64,000 nt of DNA from JAFDYH01 sp049840875 (GCA_049840875.1 JASGJE010000002.1:124001-188000), one strand, 5' to 3'; shown: positions 25,732 through 34,891, counted from the first letter of the stretch. Notes: generated by a model from the letters alone, not told the origin. A program made the numbers and translations.

Positions 25732-25825
25732 CGCCGCGAAAAAATGGCAGGCAAACGTGTAAAAACCGGATATTTTGCTTGTTCGATTTTTCTTCAATAC
25801 AAAAGAAATACAATCATAAATAACC

Positions 25826-27973
25826 ATGGCAGACTTAAAATTTCAGAGAAACTTCGGAATCGCGGCACATATTGATGCCGGGAAGACGACCACGACAGAG
25901 CGTATCCTTCGCTACACCGGCATGATCCATAAAATAGGTGAGGTGCATGATGGTGCGGCAACAACAGACTGGATGGAGCAGGAAAAAGAAAGAGGTATTA
26001 CTATTACCTCTGCTGCGGTAAGCTGCCAGTGGAATTTTCCTACCGTAAAAGGAAAGGTAGACGCGAATACTAAAAAGTATTCTTTCAATATCATTGATAC
26101 CCCGGGTCACGTGGACTTTACCGTGGAGGTAGAGCGTTCAATGCGTGTGCTCGATGGTCTTATTGCCTTGTTTTCAGCTGTTGATGGCGTTGAGCCTCAG
26201 TCTGAAACGGTTTGGCGTCAGGCTAACCGCTATAATGTACCGCGTATCGGTTTCGTAAATAAAATGGACCGTGCTGGTGCAGACTTCCTGAACGTGGTAA
26301 AACAGGTAAAGGAAATGCTGGGTTCTAAAGCCGTGCCTCTTCAGTTGCCAATCGGTGCTGAAGATGATTTCAAAGGCGTAGTTGACCTGATCAAAATGAA
26401 AGGTATCATCTGGCATATGGAAACAGAGGGAATGACCTTTGATGAAATTCCGGTGCCTGCTGACATGGTAGATGAAGCGAATGAATGGAGAGCTAACCTG
26501 GTAGAAGCTGTAGCTGAATACGATGATCACCTGATGGAAAAATTCTTCGACAATCCTGATTCTATCAGTGAAGATGAAATTCATGAAGCGATCCGTAAAG
26601 CAACGATTGACCTGAGCATCGTGCCTATGATGTGCGGTAGCTCGTTTAAAAATAAAGGCGTGCAGACAGCATTGGATGCAGTTTGCCGTTACTTGCCAAG
26701 CCCTGTTGATATCGAAGCTGTAAAAGGTACTGATCCCGATAATGGCGAAGAACTGATCCGCAAACCGGATGCAAAAGAACCATTTGCTGCATTGGCGTTC
26801 AAAATTATGACTGACCCGTTTGTAGGTCGTTTGGCATTCTTCCGGGTATATTCCGGTCATCTCGATGCAGGTTCTTATGTATTGAATGTAAGAAGTGGCA
26901 AGAAAGAGCGTATCAGCCGTATCATGAAGATGTTTGCCAATAAGCAAAACCCAATCGATTTTATCGAGGCAGGTGATATCGGAGCGGCAGTTGGTTTCAA
27001 AGAAATCAAGACGGGGGATACATTGTGCGACGAAGATCATCCGATCACGTTGGAAAACATGTTTATCCCTGAGCCGGTTATCGCTGTAGCAATTGAGCCG
27101 AAGACACAGGCTGATGTTGATAAAATGGGTATGGCAATTGCCAAACTGGTAGAAGAAGATCCTACACTTCGTGTAAATACAGACGAAGATACCGGACAGA
27201 CCATTCTTCGTGGAATGGGAGAGCTTCACCTGGAGATCATCATCGATCGTATGAAGCGTGAATTCAAGGTTGAAGTAAACCAAGGTGCGCCACAGGTGGC
27301 TTATAAAGAGGCATTTAACACAACAGTTGAGCATCGTGAGGTGTTGAAAAAGCAAACCGGTGGTCGTGGTAAGTTCGCGGATATCGTATTCGAACTCGGG
27401 CCAATTGATGCTGAGTGGAAAGCTGAAAACCCTGACAAGCAGTACCAGTTTGTAAATGATATTTTCGGAGGTTCTATTCCCCGTGAGTTCGTTCCTGCTA
27501 TTCAAAAGGGATTTGAGCAGTCAATGACAACGGGAGTACTAGCAAGCTATCCGGTAGATAACATGAAGATCCGTGTATTCGACGGAAGCTTCCACCAGGT
27601 AGACTCTGACTCTATGTCTTTTGAGCTTTGCGCCAAGCAAGGTTTCCGTGAAGCGGCAAGAAAAGCAAAACCGGTATTGCTGGAGCCGATCATGAAAGTA
27701 GAAGTGGTAACGCCTGACCAGTACATGGGAGATGTAACCGGAGACCTTAACCGTCGCCGTGCGATCCTGGAAGGAATGGACAGCCGCAACAACGCACAGG
27801 TGATCAAGGCGAAGGTGCCACTGAGCGAAATGTTTGGATATGTAACACAGCTCAGAAGCTTATCTTCCGGCCGTGCATCATCTACCATGGAGTTCTCGCA
27901 CTACTCACCAGCGCCAAACAACATTGCTGAAGAGGTGATTGCGAAAGTAAAAGGTAAAGTAGGAGCTGCATAA
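25826..27973 (+). CDS. fusA: Elongation factor G
   Basis: 715 residues, ATG start. GTP-binding motifs: AHIDAGKTTTTERIL (G1), the switch I threonine in GITITSAAV, IDTPGHVDFTVEV (G3), FVNKMDRAGADF (G4). Domains II-V follow in the usual order. It drives ribosomal translocation and, with RRF, recycling. A 15-residue insertion around TVKGKVDANTKKYSF between G2 and G3 is usual in Bacteroidota EF-G. Here it has its own promoter and terminator, and neither rpsL nor rpsG is upstream. Confidence 0.98.
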   Translation: MADLKFQRNFGIAAHIDAGKTTTTERILRYTGMIHKIGEVHDGAATTDWMEQEKERGITITSAAVSCQWNFPTVKGKVDANTKKYSFNIIDTPGHVDFTVEVERSMRVLDGLIALFSAVDGVEPQSETVWRQANRYNVPRIGFVNKMDRAGADFLNVVKQVKEMLGSKAVPLQLPIGAEDDFKGVVDLIKMKGIIWHMETEGMTFDEIPVPADMVDEANEWRANLVEAVAEYDDHLMEKFFDNPDSISEDEIHEAIRKATIDLSIVPMMCGSSFKNKGVQTALDAVCRYLPSPVDIEAVKGTDPDNGEELIRKPDAKEPFAALAFKIMTDPFVGRLAFFRVYSGHLDAGSYVLNVRSGKKERISRIMKMFANKQNPIDFIEAGDIGAAVGFKEIKTGDTLCDEDHPITLENMFIPEPVIAVAIEPKTQADVDKMGMAIAKLVEEDPTLRVNTDEDTGQTILRGMGELHLEIIIDRMKREFKVEVNQGAPQVAYKEAFNTTVEHREVLKKQTGGRGKFADIVFELGPIDAEWKAENPDKQYQFVNDIFGGSIPREFVPAIQKGFEQSMTTGVLASYPVDNMKIRVFDGSFHQVDSDSMSFELCAKQGFREAARKAKPVLLEPIMKVEVVTPDQYMGDVTGDLNRRRAILEGMDSRNNAQVIKAKVPLSEMFGYVTQLRSLSSGRASSTMEFSHYSPAPNNIAEEVIAKVKGKVGAA

Positions 27974-27998
27974 GCTTCATTGTTATAACATTGATTCG

Positions 27999-28028
27999 AG
28001 CCCGGCAGAATAATTGCCGGGCTTTTTT
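27999..28028 (+). terminator. fusA intrinsic terminator
   Basis: AGCCCGGCA, loop GAATAAT, TGCCGGGCT, then TTTTT. Confidence 0.92.
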
Positions 28029-28123
28029 CATTCGTAAATTAACTTAAGTGTCGATTTTACACTCGTGAAAATACTCTTTGGTATTAATTTTGCTGACAAA
28101 AAGCAAGTTCGCCCCGTTTTTAA

Positions 28124-28279
28124 AAAGAGAATCCCTGGTTAGTAGAAATCAGCGATCCCAATGTCCTGCGAAAGATGGGGAATGATTCGAAAACTGAAGG
28201 GCTCGTTTGGGTTCCTTTTTCTTTTGCCTTTTCCGGCAATTATATTTTAAAACATCCTTCAGGAAAGAAGCTTCCCTGA
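28124..28279 (+). pseudogene. Possible gene remnant between fusA and the beta-helix gene
   Basis: A 51-codon open stretch between stops has protein-like composition (EISDPNVLRKMGNDSKTEG, then LVWVPFSFAFSGNYILKH). It has no start near its beginning and ends abruptly, so it may be the leftover of a decayed gene. The remaining ~300 bases of this gap hold a possible -7 box TAATTTTG at 28085-28092 and nothing else that I can support. Confidence 0.25.
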
Positions 28280-28330
28280 TTATCACAGACGAAGATTATA
28301 TTTAACTTCCCGCTGATCGGGTTAGCATCT

Positions 28331-30514
28331 ATGATCAAGAGAATTATCGGAGTTACAATTGTTTTGTTTTCTTCACTGACTATCTTTTCCCAACAATTAA
28401 TTACAAAGGGTCTTCGTATTACGAAATCATGTTTGGTAAAGACCCAATTTTACAAGATCGATGCAACAGACAATCTTACACAACCCTTATTGGTGATTGA
28501 GGGAAATAACATTACCATTGATTTTAAGAATGCAGTTCTTAAAGGAAGTAATAAGGCAAAGAACCCGGATGAATTTGTTGGCGTTGCAATAATGATCCGC
28601 AACAGTAAGAATGTAATAATAAAGAACCTGAAAGTAAGAAGTTACAAAGTGGCTATCCTTGCCCGGAATACGGAAGGGCTTGTTCTCGATAATTGCGATC
28701 TCAGTTACAATTACAGGCAGCATCTGAACAGTACGCAGGAAAAAGAAGATATCTCCGATTGGATGAGTTACCATCATAATGAGAACGATGAATGGTTGCG
28801 GTATGGCGCCGCTATTTACTTGCGCAATTGCAATAAAGCAACTATAAAAAACTGCAAAGTAACAGGTGGACAGAATTCTTTGATGATGATGGAATGCAAT
28901 GACGGGATGATTTATAATAATGACTTTTCGTTCAACTCTGGTATCGGGATCGGCTTTTATAAATGCAGCCGGAATTCGGTACTCTACAACCGTATCATCT
29001 TTAATGTGCGTGGTTACAGTGATGGTGTTTATAACCGTGGTCAGGACAGCGCCGGTATACTGGTGTACGAGCAAAGCAATAATAACTTGTTTTATAAAAA
29101 TAATGTTACGCATAGTGGTGATGGTTTCTTTTTATGGGCCGGGCAAACGACAATGGACAACGGGCAAGGCGGCTGCAATGACAACATTATCGCGAACAAT
29201 GATTTCTCCTATGCGCCTACGAATGGGGTAGAAGTTACCTTCAGTCGAAATGTTATTACGGGCAATCGAATTATCGAATGTGATAATGGTATATGGGGTG
29301 GCTATAGTTTTGAGTCCCGCATTACAAACAATAAATTCAGGAATAACAAAAGAGCAATAGCAATCGAGCATGGGCAATATGATACCATTGCGTTCAATAT
29401 ATTTTATGGCGATAAAACAGCCATCAATCTATGGGGACGAGAGAAACAGCCGGAAGATTGGGGCTATGCGAAAAACCGGGATACCAGGAGCCGGGCTTAT
29501 ATACTTGCTTCCAATAATTTTAATAGTAATGAGACAGTTTATAAACTGCAGCGGACGGATAGCCTGAATGTGTTCAATAACATTTATAGTGGATATAATG
29601 AGCTGTTCAACATGGATACTAGCGTTACGAATCTGGATACAGCTGCTTACGACGAGATTGCAGTCGAGATATCCAAAGATGCAGACTTAAAAATGCCACC
29701 GGTAGAAAAGCCGGGGAATCCTTTTAGGGATATGAGCACCCTATCCGGAAAGAAAAATATAATGATAGGGGAGTGGGGACCTTATGATTTTCGTTCGCCG
29801 GTGATCTGGAATACCAATCCGACGGATACATCTGGCGTGATGCGTTTCGAGATAGCGGGGCCTAAAGGCAACTGGCGGTTAAAATCTTCAAAGGGATTGG
29901 AAAGCCTGTCTGCTTCTGTAGGGGAATTTCCGGCAAGTGTTGTGGCGAAACCATTGAAGGCTGATCGCACTGATATTTTGATTGAATTGGAGTACCGCGG
30001 TGAAGCCTTTACCGACCCATATGGAAAATCAATAGCAAAAGGGAAGCCGTATACTTTTTCGTTTAGAAAGTTCTTTCAGCCCGTTACATGGTATGTGGGT
30101 TGGTTTGCATTGGATACGACAGTGTACAACCCCATCAGAACCAGCCATCTTTTTCCCAACGATGCTAAAACGAGGCCTTTGAAGCGGGAAGAAACGACAA
30201 AGCTGGATTATACATGGTGGAGCGGATTGAAAACTGAGGATAGCACGTATGCCCAATACATTACGATTGCACAGGGCAGTGCAGATTTTCAGAAGGGTGT
30301 TTATGAATTGAGCCTGACCTGTGATGATGCGGCAAGAATATACCTCAATGATAAATTGATACTGGATGAATGGAACCCGGCAATTCACTTATTTGACGAA
30401 GCGCCAAACCGGAGAATCAGGTTGCCGCTGAATGGCAAGCAGAATTTTCGTGTAGAACACCTGAATCTTGGTGGCCTGGGCGTTTTATCACTGAAAATAA
30501 AGCCCGTTGAGTAG
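28331..30514 (+). CDS. Secreted right-handed beta-helix protein with PA14-like C-terminus
   Basis: 727 residues, ATG start. Residues 1-21 form a signal peptide ending SQQ. Residues ~30-420 show short repeating strands with Asn ladders (NSKNVIIKNLKV, NCNKATIKNCKV, NNNLFYKNNVTHSGDGFFLW, NDNIIANNDF), the NosD/pectate-lyase-like beta-helix. The last ~150 residues (VTWYVGWFALDT..., YELSLTCDDAARIYLNDKLI) resemble a PA14 carbohydrate-binding module. The likely role is binding or cleavage of a polysaccharide outside the cell, but no catalytic residues can be assigned. Its place between fusA and rpsJ is unusual. Confidence 0.8.
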   Translation: MIKRIIGVTIVLFSSLTIFSQQLITKGLRITKSCLVKTQFYKIDATDNLTQPLLVIEGNNITIDFKNAVLKGSNKAKNPDEFVGVAIMIRNSKNVIIKNLKVRSYKVAILARNTEGLVLDNCDLSYNYRQHLNSTQEKEDISDWMSYHHNENDEWLRYGAAIYLRNCNKATIKNCKVTGGQNSLMMMECNDGMIYNNDFSFNSGIGIGFYKCSRNSVLYNRIIFNVRGYSDGVYNRGQDSAGILVYEQSNNNLFYKNNVTHSGDGFFLWAGQTTMDNGQGGCNDNIIANNDFSYAPTNGVEVTFSRNVITGNRIIECDNGIWGGYSFESRITNNKFRNNKRAIAIEHGQYDTIAFNIFYGDKTAINLWGREKQPEDWGYAKNRDTRSRAYILASNNFNSNETVYKLQRTDSLNVFNNIYSGYNELFNMDTSVTNLDTAAYDEIAVEISKDADLKMPPVEKPGNPFRDMSTLSGKKNIMIGEWGPYDFRSPVIWNTNPTDTSGVMRFEIAGPKGNWRLKSSKGLESLSASVGEFPASVVAKPLKADRTDILIELEYRGEAFTDPYGKSIAKGKPYTFSFRKFFQPVTWYVGWFALDTTVYNPIRTSHLFPNDAKTRPLKREETTKLDYTWWSGLKTEDSTYAQYITIAQGSADFQKGVYELSLTCDDAARIYLNDKLILDEWNPAIHLFDEAPNRRIRLPLNGKQNFRVEHLNLGGLGVLSLKIKPVE

Positions 30515-30561
30515 TAAATGTGGGTGAAACGGTATATTTAATCAAAATACTTCCATAAGTA

Positions 30562-30593
30562 TTTGGTGATTATGCTACTCACCCCTACCTTTG
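30562..30593 (+). promoter_or_regulatory. Main promoter of the ribosomal protein operon
   Basis: TTTG at 30562-30565, 20 bases, then TACCTTTG at 30586-30593: an exact fit to the Bacteroidota -33/-7 consensus. rpsJ starts at 30624, so the leader is only ~25 bases. There is no space for an L4-type regulatory leader as in E. coli. Confidence 0.88.
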
Positions 30594-30623
30594 CACTCCC
30601 AAAAGAAAATTGGGTTTTGACAA

Positions 30624-30929
30624 ATGTCTCAGCGAATCAGAATCAAATTACAGTCTTACGATCACAACCTGGTAGATAAATCTGCTGAAAAGATCGTAAA
30701 AACAGTTCGCAGCACAGGCGCGGTAGTAACTGGTCCAATTCCTCTGCCTACCCGCAAGAAGATTTTCACTGTATTGCGTTCACCACACGTAAATAAAAAG
30801 AGTCGTGAACAGTTCCAGTTAGCTACGCATAAGCGTTTACTGGATATCTACACGTCTTCCTCGCGTACGGTAGATGCACTGAGCAAATTGGATTTGCCAA
30901 GTGGTGTGGAAGTTGAGATTAAAGCGTAA
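30624..30929 (+). CDS. rpsJ: 30S ribosomal protein S10 (uS10)
   Basis: 101 residues, ATG start. RIRIKLQSYDHNLVDKSAEK at the N-terminus and LPTRKKIFTVLRSPHVNKKSREQF in the middle are diagnostic. It binds the 3' domain of 16S rRNA in the head and takes part in NusB antitermination. First gene of the cluster. Length matches the family. A 339-base spacer before rplC, with several repeats, is unusually long for this gene pair. Confidence 0.97.
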   Translation: MSQRIRIKLQSYDHNLVDKSAEKIVKTVRSTGAVVTGPIPLPTRKKIFTVLRSPHVNKKSREQFQLATHKRLLDIYTSSSRTVDALSKLDLPSGVEVEIKA

Positions 30930-31268
30930 GGCCCCTCCCGGCCTCCCCGAAAGGGAGGAGTTGGTGACCCAAACATGAAAAGTTCTTATAAATAAATGAA
31001 TATTCATCTCTCAATCCGTCTGTTGACGGGGAAAAGAGCTCTGGAACTAAACGACTTCTTAAACCCCTCCTTTGGAGGGGTTTGGGGAGGCAACATATAA
31101 ACAAGCCCTTCGAGGTTTGTTTGTCGCCGGTACTTCCACCTCCGATATGAATCGGAGAACAACGGAAAAGGTCGGTGATAAACCAGGATTGACCCTTCGC
31201 CAGGCTCAGGATTAATATAAGCCGCGAAGAATGTCTTGAATAACCTTGCGGGGATAAACCGTAAGAAA
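30930..31268. repeat. rpsJ-rplC spacer filled with several repeat families
   Basis: The spacer holds two CCTCC/GGAGG repeats (30930-30962 with CCTCCCCGAAAGGGAGGA; 31061-31093 with CCCCTCCTTTGGAGGGG followed by TTTGGGGAGGC), the interrupted palindrome CTCCGAT-atga-ATCGGAG (31140-31157), and CCCTTCG...TCAGGATTA (31193-31213), a word that returns at 31891 after rplC. No gene is visible. It looks like a landing site for mobile repeats inside the operon. Confidence 0.7.
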
Positions 31269-31886
31269 ATGAAAGGAATTATTGGTAAAAAAATCGGGAT
31301 GACCAGCATCTTCGATCCTGGTGGCAAGCAAACAGCCTGCACAATTATTGAAGCTGGCCCATGCGTAGTAACGCAGGTGAAAACAAAAGACTCGGATGGT
31401 TACAATGCCCTCCAGTTAGCATTCGGTGAAAAGAAAGAAAAAAGCTCCATTAAAGCCGAAAAGAATCACTTCTCAAAAGCAAGCACTTCTCCTAAAAGCT
31501 TTGTAAAAGAATTCCGCGATTTCGCAATCGAAAAAAATATTGGTGATACTGTTACACTCGACATTTTCGCTGAAGGCGATAAAGTTGAGGTAGTTGGTAC
31601 AACAAAAGGAAAGGGTTTCCAGGGTGTTGTAAAACGCCACGGATTCCATGGTGTTGGTCAGCAGACACACGGTCAGCATGACCGCCAGAGAGCTCCGGGT
31701 TCTTTGGGTAACTCATCTGACGCAAGCCGTGTAATGAAAGGTATGCGCATGGCAGGCCGCACTGGTGGCGACAGGGTGAAACTGAAAGGATTGAAAGTAT
31801 TGAAAATATTTCCTGATAAGAATTATATACTGATCAGTGGCGCGGTTCCGGGTCATAACGGATCAATCGTATTAATTCAGAAATAA
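31269..31886 (+). CDS. rplC: 50S ribosomal protein L3 (uL3)
   Basis: 205 residues from the ATG at 31269. An in-frame upstream extension is spacer-derived. KGIIGKKIGMTSIFDPGGK at the N-terminus and the long loop HGFHGVGQQTHGQHDRQRAP reaching toward the peptidyl transferase centre identify uL3. One of the first proteins in 50S assembly. Separated from rplD by 39 bases that include the word CCCTTCG...TCAGGGTGACA. Confidence 0.97.
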   Translation: MKGIIGKKIGMTSIFDPGGKQTACTIIEAGPCVVTQVKTKDSDGYNALQLAFGEKKEKSSIKAEKNHFSKASTSPKSFVKEFRDFAIEKNIGDTVTLDIFAEGDKVEVVGTTKGKGFQGVVKRHGFHGVGQQTHGQHDRQRAPGSLGNSSDASRVMKGMRMAGRTGGDRVKLKGLKVLKIFPDKNYILISGAVPGHNGSIVLIQK

Positions 31887-31925
31887 CCCTTCGTTGTACT
31901 CAGGGTGACAACAAAAAATAATAAA

Positions 31926-32555
31926 ATGCAAGCTGAAGTTTTAAATATACAAGGAAAGAAAACAGGTAGAACTGTTGAATTACCTGAGGAGATATTCGGA
32001 GTAGAGCCTAATAACCATGTTATTTATCTCGCTGTAAAACAATATCTCGCTGCACAACGCCAGGGCACACACAAGGTGAAGACCCGTGCTGAAGTGCATG
32101 GTGCAAGCCGTAAACTCCATCGTCAAAAAGGTACTGGCGGCGCCCGTAAAGGAAATATCAGGAACCCTTTATATAAAGGCGGTGGTACTATTTTCGGTCC
32201 AAAGCCACATGCTTATGATATTAAGTTGAACAGGAAAGTAAAAGATCTGGCGAAGATCTCTGCACTATCTCATAAAGCAAAGGCAAATTCAATCGTAGTT
32301 GTTGAGGACCTCAATTTTGATGCTCCAAAAACAAAGACGTTTGTTGATATACTCGGCAAACTGAATGTAGGCGAGAAAAAAGTATTGTTTATATCACCTG
32401 AATATAATGACAATGTAGATCGTTCGATCCGTAATGTGCCTTATATCTTAGGTGTTTCTTTAAGCGATATTAATACCTACGACATCGTGAATTCTGAAGT
32501 GGTGGTATTGACTGAAAGTGCAGCGAAAATTTTTGGTGAAGAAGAAGTAGCGTGA
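31926..32555 (+). CDS. rplD: 50S ribosomal protein L4 (uL4)
   Basis: 209 residues from the ATG at 31926. A longer frame begins in the repeat-derived spacer. The exit-tunnel loop HRQKGTGGARKGNIRNPLYK and GGGTIFGPKPHAYD are diagnostic. Structural protein of the 50S tunnel. No evidence here for an E. coli-like autoregulatory target upstream of rpsJ, because the leader is too short. Confidence 0.97.
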   Translation: MQAEVLNIQGKKTGRTVELPEEIFGVEPNNHVIYLAVKQYLAAQRQGTHKVKTRAEVHGASRKLHRQKGTGGARKGNIRNPLYKGGGTIFGPKPHAYDIKLNRKVKDLAKISALSHKAKANSIVVVEDLNFDAPKTKTFVDILGKLNVGEKKVLFISPEYNDNVDRSIRNVPYILGVSLSDINTYDIVNSEVVVLTESAAKIFGEEEVA

Positions 32556-32565
32556 GAATGAAACA

Positions 32566-32671
32566 ATTTGAAAATGTGCTGATTTGAAAATGGACAGCAC
32601 GATTTTCGAAGAGTTCTTAAAAATAAAAGTGGACAATGAAAGATAATTTTCAAATTTCCACATTTTCAAAT
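32566..32671. repeat. Inverted repeat in the rplD-rplW spacer
   Basis: ATTTGAAAATGTG (32566-32578) and CACATTTTCAAAT (32659-32671) are perfect 13-base inverted arms around 80 bases of unrelated sequence. Each arm is flanked by a further partial copy of the same word. The right arm ends ~18 bases before the rplW ATG. Confidence 0.85.
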
Positions 32672-32688
32672 TTTCAAATTATAGAAAG

Positions 32689-32988
32689 ATGAAACTTTCT
32701 GAAGTATTAATAAAACCGATTTTAACTGAGAAGGCAAATGGCCAACAGGAAAAACTGCGCCGTTATGCATTCAAAGTATCAAGAAAGGCAAACAAGCTGG
32801 AGATTAAAAAAGCTGTAGAAGGCTTTTATGGTGTGACGGTAACAAACGTGAACACTTCAGTAACGCCGGCAAAAAATAAAAGCCGTTTTACAAAAGCTGG
32901 TGTTATATCTGGTCGTAAGCCAGGATACAAGAAAGCGTTTGTAACTGTAGCTGAAGGCGAGACAATTGATTTGTACGCTAACATTTAA
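32689..32988 (+). CDS. rplW: 50S ribosomal protein L23 (uL23)
   Basis: 99 residues, ATG start. SEVLIKPILTEKANG at the N-terminus and GVTVTNVNTSVTP are family motifs. It sits at the tunnel exit and docks trigger factor and SRP. The usual neighbour of rplD and rplB. Confidence 0.96.
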   Translation: MKLSEVLIKPILTEKANGQQEKLRRYAFKVSRKANKLEIKKAVEGFYGVTVTNVNTSVTPAKNKSRFTKAGVISGRKPGYKKAFVTVAEGETIDLYANI

Positions 32989-32994
32989 CAATAG

Positions 32995-33090
32995 TTAGTA
33001 CTTATAATTTTTAGTACTAAGCTAAAAACAAGAATGGTCAGCAAGACCGCAAACATTGCAAAAATCTGAGTACTAAATACTCAGTACTAA
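32995..33090. repeat. AGTACTAA repeats in the rplW-rplB spacer
   Basis: TTAGTACT at 32995-33002, the perfect palindrome TTAGTACTAA at 33011-33020, and AGTACTAA at 33069-33076 and 33083-33090. They flank ~45 bases of unrelated sequence. The same word family (AGTACT, ATACT) returns in the rpsQ-rplN spacer. Confidence 0.75.
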
Positions 33091-33100
33091 AGTAAAAGAA

Positions 33101-33940
33101 ATGGCACTAAGAAAATTTAAACCGATTACAGCAGGTACAAGATGGAGAATCGGTAACGCGTATGCTGAAGTAACAACCAATGTTCCTGAAAGCAGCCTTG
33201 TAGAAACAAAGAAAAGCACTGGCGGACGTAACTCTTCTGGTCACCTGACTATGCGTTATCGTGGTGGTGGACATAAGAAGAAATACCGTATCGTTGATTT
33301 CAAGAGAAACAAAACAGGTGTAGCAACAGTTGCATCTATCGAATATGACCCAAACCGTACTGCATTTATCGCTTTGTTGAATTACGCTGACGGCGAAAAG
33401 CGTTACATACTTGCTCCACAAGGATTACAGGTTGGCGCGTCAGTAGAAAGTGGTGATGCGGTAGCGCCTGAAATCGGCAATGCATTACAGTTGAAAAATA
33501 TGCCTCTTGGTACTAACGTACACAATATAGAAATGCAACCTGGCCAGGGAGGTAAATTATCTCGTAGTGCAGGTTCGTCTGCACAATTGACCAACAAGGA
33601 AGAGAAATATGCAGTATTAAAAATGCCTTCTGGTGAATTGAGAAAGATTCTGATCAATTGCTACGCAACAGTTGGTGTTGTAAGCAACAGTGACCACAAT
33701 CTTCAAAGCATGGGTAAAGCAGGCCGTAACCGTTGGAGAGGTATCAAGCCAAGAAACCGCGGTGTAGCGATGAACCCTGTAGATCACCCGATGGGTGGTG
33801 GTGAAGGTAAAGCTTCAGGTGGTCAGCCCCGCAGCAGAAACGGTCAGTATTCAAGAGGATTGAAGACACGTACGAAAGGAAAGGGAAGTGATAAGCTGAT
33901 TATACAGAGAAAGAATGGTTCTAAATTATCAACTAAGTAA
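33101..33940 (+). CDS. rplB: 50S ribosomal protein L2 (uL2)
   Basis: 279 residues, ATG start. GRNSSGHLTMRYRGGGHKK and the C-terminal GRNRWRGIKPRNRGVAMNPV with DHPMGGGEG (the conserved His near the peptidyl transferase centre) identify uL2. Length matches the family. Confidence 0.98.
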   Translation: MALRKFKPITAGTRWRIGNAYAEVTTNVPESSLVETKKSTGGRNSSGHLTMRYRGGGHKKKYRIVDFKRNKTGVATVASIEYDPNRTAFIALLNYADGEKRYILAPQGLQVGASVESGDAVAPEIGNALQLKNMPLGTNVHNIEMQPGQGGKLSRSAGSSAQLTNKEEKYAVLKMPSGELRKILINCYATVGVVSNSDHNLQSMGKAGRNRWRGIKPRNRGVAMNPVDHPMGGGEGKASGGQPRSRNGQYSRGLKTRTKGKGSDKLIIQRKNGSKLSTK

Positions 33941-33958
33941 TAATATGCAAATGTGAAG

Positions 33959-34038
33959 ATTTGAAAATGTGCAAATGAAGGGAAGATATAGAATGGAGTG
34001 TTGCACAGGCAAATTTTCAAATTGTTGAATTTTCAAAT
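33959..34038. repeat. Inverted repeat in the rplB-rpsS spacer
   Basis: ATTTGAAAAT (33959-33968) has two inverted partners ATTTTCAAAT (34013-34022 and 34029-34038). The right copy ends 15 bases before the rpsS ATG. Confidence 0.75.
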
Positions 34039-34053
34039 TGTCAAATTAACCAA

Positions 34054-34326
34054 ATGGCTCGTTCAGTTAAAAAAGGTCCTTATGTAGCTGCACATCTTGA
34101 AAAGAAGATTGTTGCTATCAATGAAGGAAAGAATAAGAAGAGTGTAATTAAAACATGGAGCCGTCGCTCTACAATTACACCGGATTTTGTCGGCCATACT
34201 TTTGCCGTACATAATGGTAACAAGTTTATACCGGTGTATGTAACAGAATTTATGGTAGGTCATAAGCTTGGGGAGTTTGCTCCAACCCGCCAGTTTAAAG
34301 GACACTCAAGTAAGAAAATAGCATAG
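34054..34326 (+). CDS. rpsS: 30S ribosomal protein S19 (uS19)
   Basis: 90 residues, ATG start. RSVKKGPYVAAHLEKKI, IKTWSRRSTITPDFVGHTF and LGEFAPTRQFKGHS are diagnostic. Head protein of the 30S subunit that contacts S13 and the A-site region. Confidence 0.97.
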   Translation: MARSVKKGPYVAAHLEKKIVAINEGKNKKSVIKTWSRRSTITPDFVGHTFAVHNGNKFIPVYVTEFMVGHKLGEFAPTRQFKGHSSKKIA

Positions 34327-34341
34327 TATTAATTAAAAAGG

Positions 34342-34377
34342 AAAAAGTAAAAATGGGTACTCTGATTTTTCACTTTT
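34342..34377. repeat. Inverted repeat in the rpsS-rplV spacer
   Basis: AAAAAGTAAAAAT (34342-34354) faces ATTTTTCACTTTT (34365-34377) with one mismatched position. The word CTGATTTTTC in the centre is also found in the rpmD-rplO spacer. Confidence 0.6.
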
Positions 34378-34396
34378 CACTTTTAACTTATAAAAA

Positions 34397-34741
34397 ATGG
34401 AAGCAGTAGCAAAACTGAAAAATTATCCGACATCGCCACGCAAAATGCGTTTGCTGGCAGACCTTATCCGTGGTGAAAAGGTAGAGAAGGCTTTAGCGAT
34501 GCTCGAATTTAATACAAAGCACCCGGCAGTTCCTTTGCGCAAGTTGGTATTAAGTGCGATTAGTAACTGGAAGCAAAAGAATGAAGGTGCGGATGAGAGT
34601 GCGCTGGTTGTTAAAACCATCTTTGTAGATGGTGCAAGAACTTTAAAGCGTATGCGCCCTGCTCCTCAAGGACGTGGCTACCGTGTTCGTAAGCGCAGCA
34701 ATCATGTTACAGTAATTGTTGACACAAAAGAATCGAAATAA
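34397..34741 (+). CDS. rplV: 50S ribosomal protein L22 (uL22)
   Basis: 114 residues, ATG start. KLKNYPTSPRKMRLLADLIRG and the tunnel-wall hairpin FVDGARTLKRMRPAPQGRG are diagnostic. Lines the exit tunnel next to L4. Length matches the family. Confidence 0.97.
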   Translation: MEAVAKLKNYPTSPRKMRLLADLIRGEKVEKALAMLEFNTKHPAVPLRKLVLSAISNWKQKNEGADESALVVKTIFVDGARTLKRMRPAPQGRGYRVRKRSNHVTVIVDTKESK

Positions 34742-34744
34742 TCT

Positions 34745-34872
34745 GCAAATGTGCATATATGCAAATTTGCAAATGAAATAAGGCAGACTTAAAAAACAAA
34801 ATAGTAATGAGTAAGTGGGTAAATAAAAGCAACAGTCATCAGGTGAGACTATTTGCATATTTGCACATTTGC
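34745..34872. repeat. 22-nt inverted repeat in the rplV-rpsC spacer
   Basis: The 22-base arm at 34745-34766 (begins GCAAATGTGCAT) pairs with 34851-34872 (ATTTGCATAT...ACATTTGC) at 20 of 22 positions. The loop is 84 bases. The right arm ends 19 bases before the rpsC ATG. Confidence 0.85.
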
Positions 34873-34891
34873 GAATTTTCAAATTAACAAC

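Noticed and set aside
25744..25825. Short frame in the fusA leader starting MAGKRVKTGYF
   Set aside because: It runs out of frame into fusA, is not flanked by an attenuator and has no recognisable regulatory peptide pattern.
26174..27505. 443-codon open frame on the minus strand inside fusA
   Set aside because: It lies fully antisense to EF-G. Its product is rich in Cys, His and Phe with no domain, the usual mirror of a strongly codon-biased gene.
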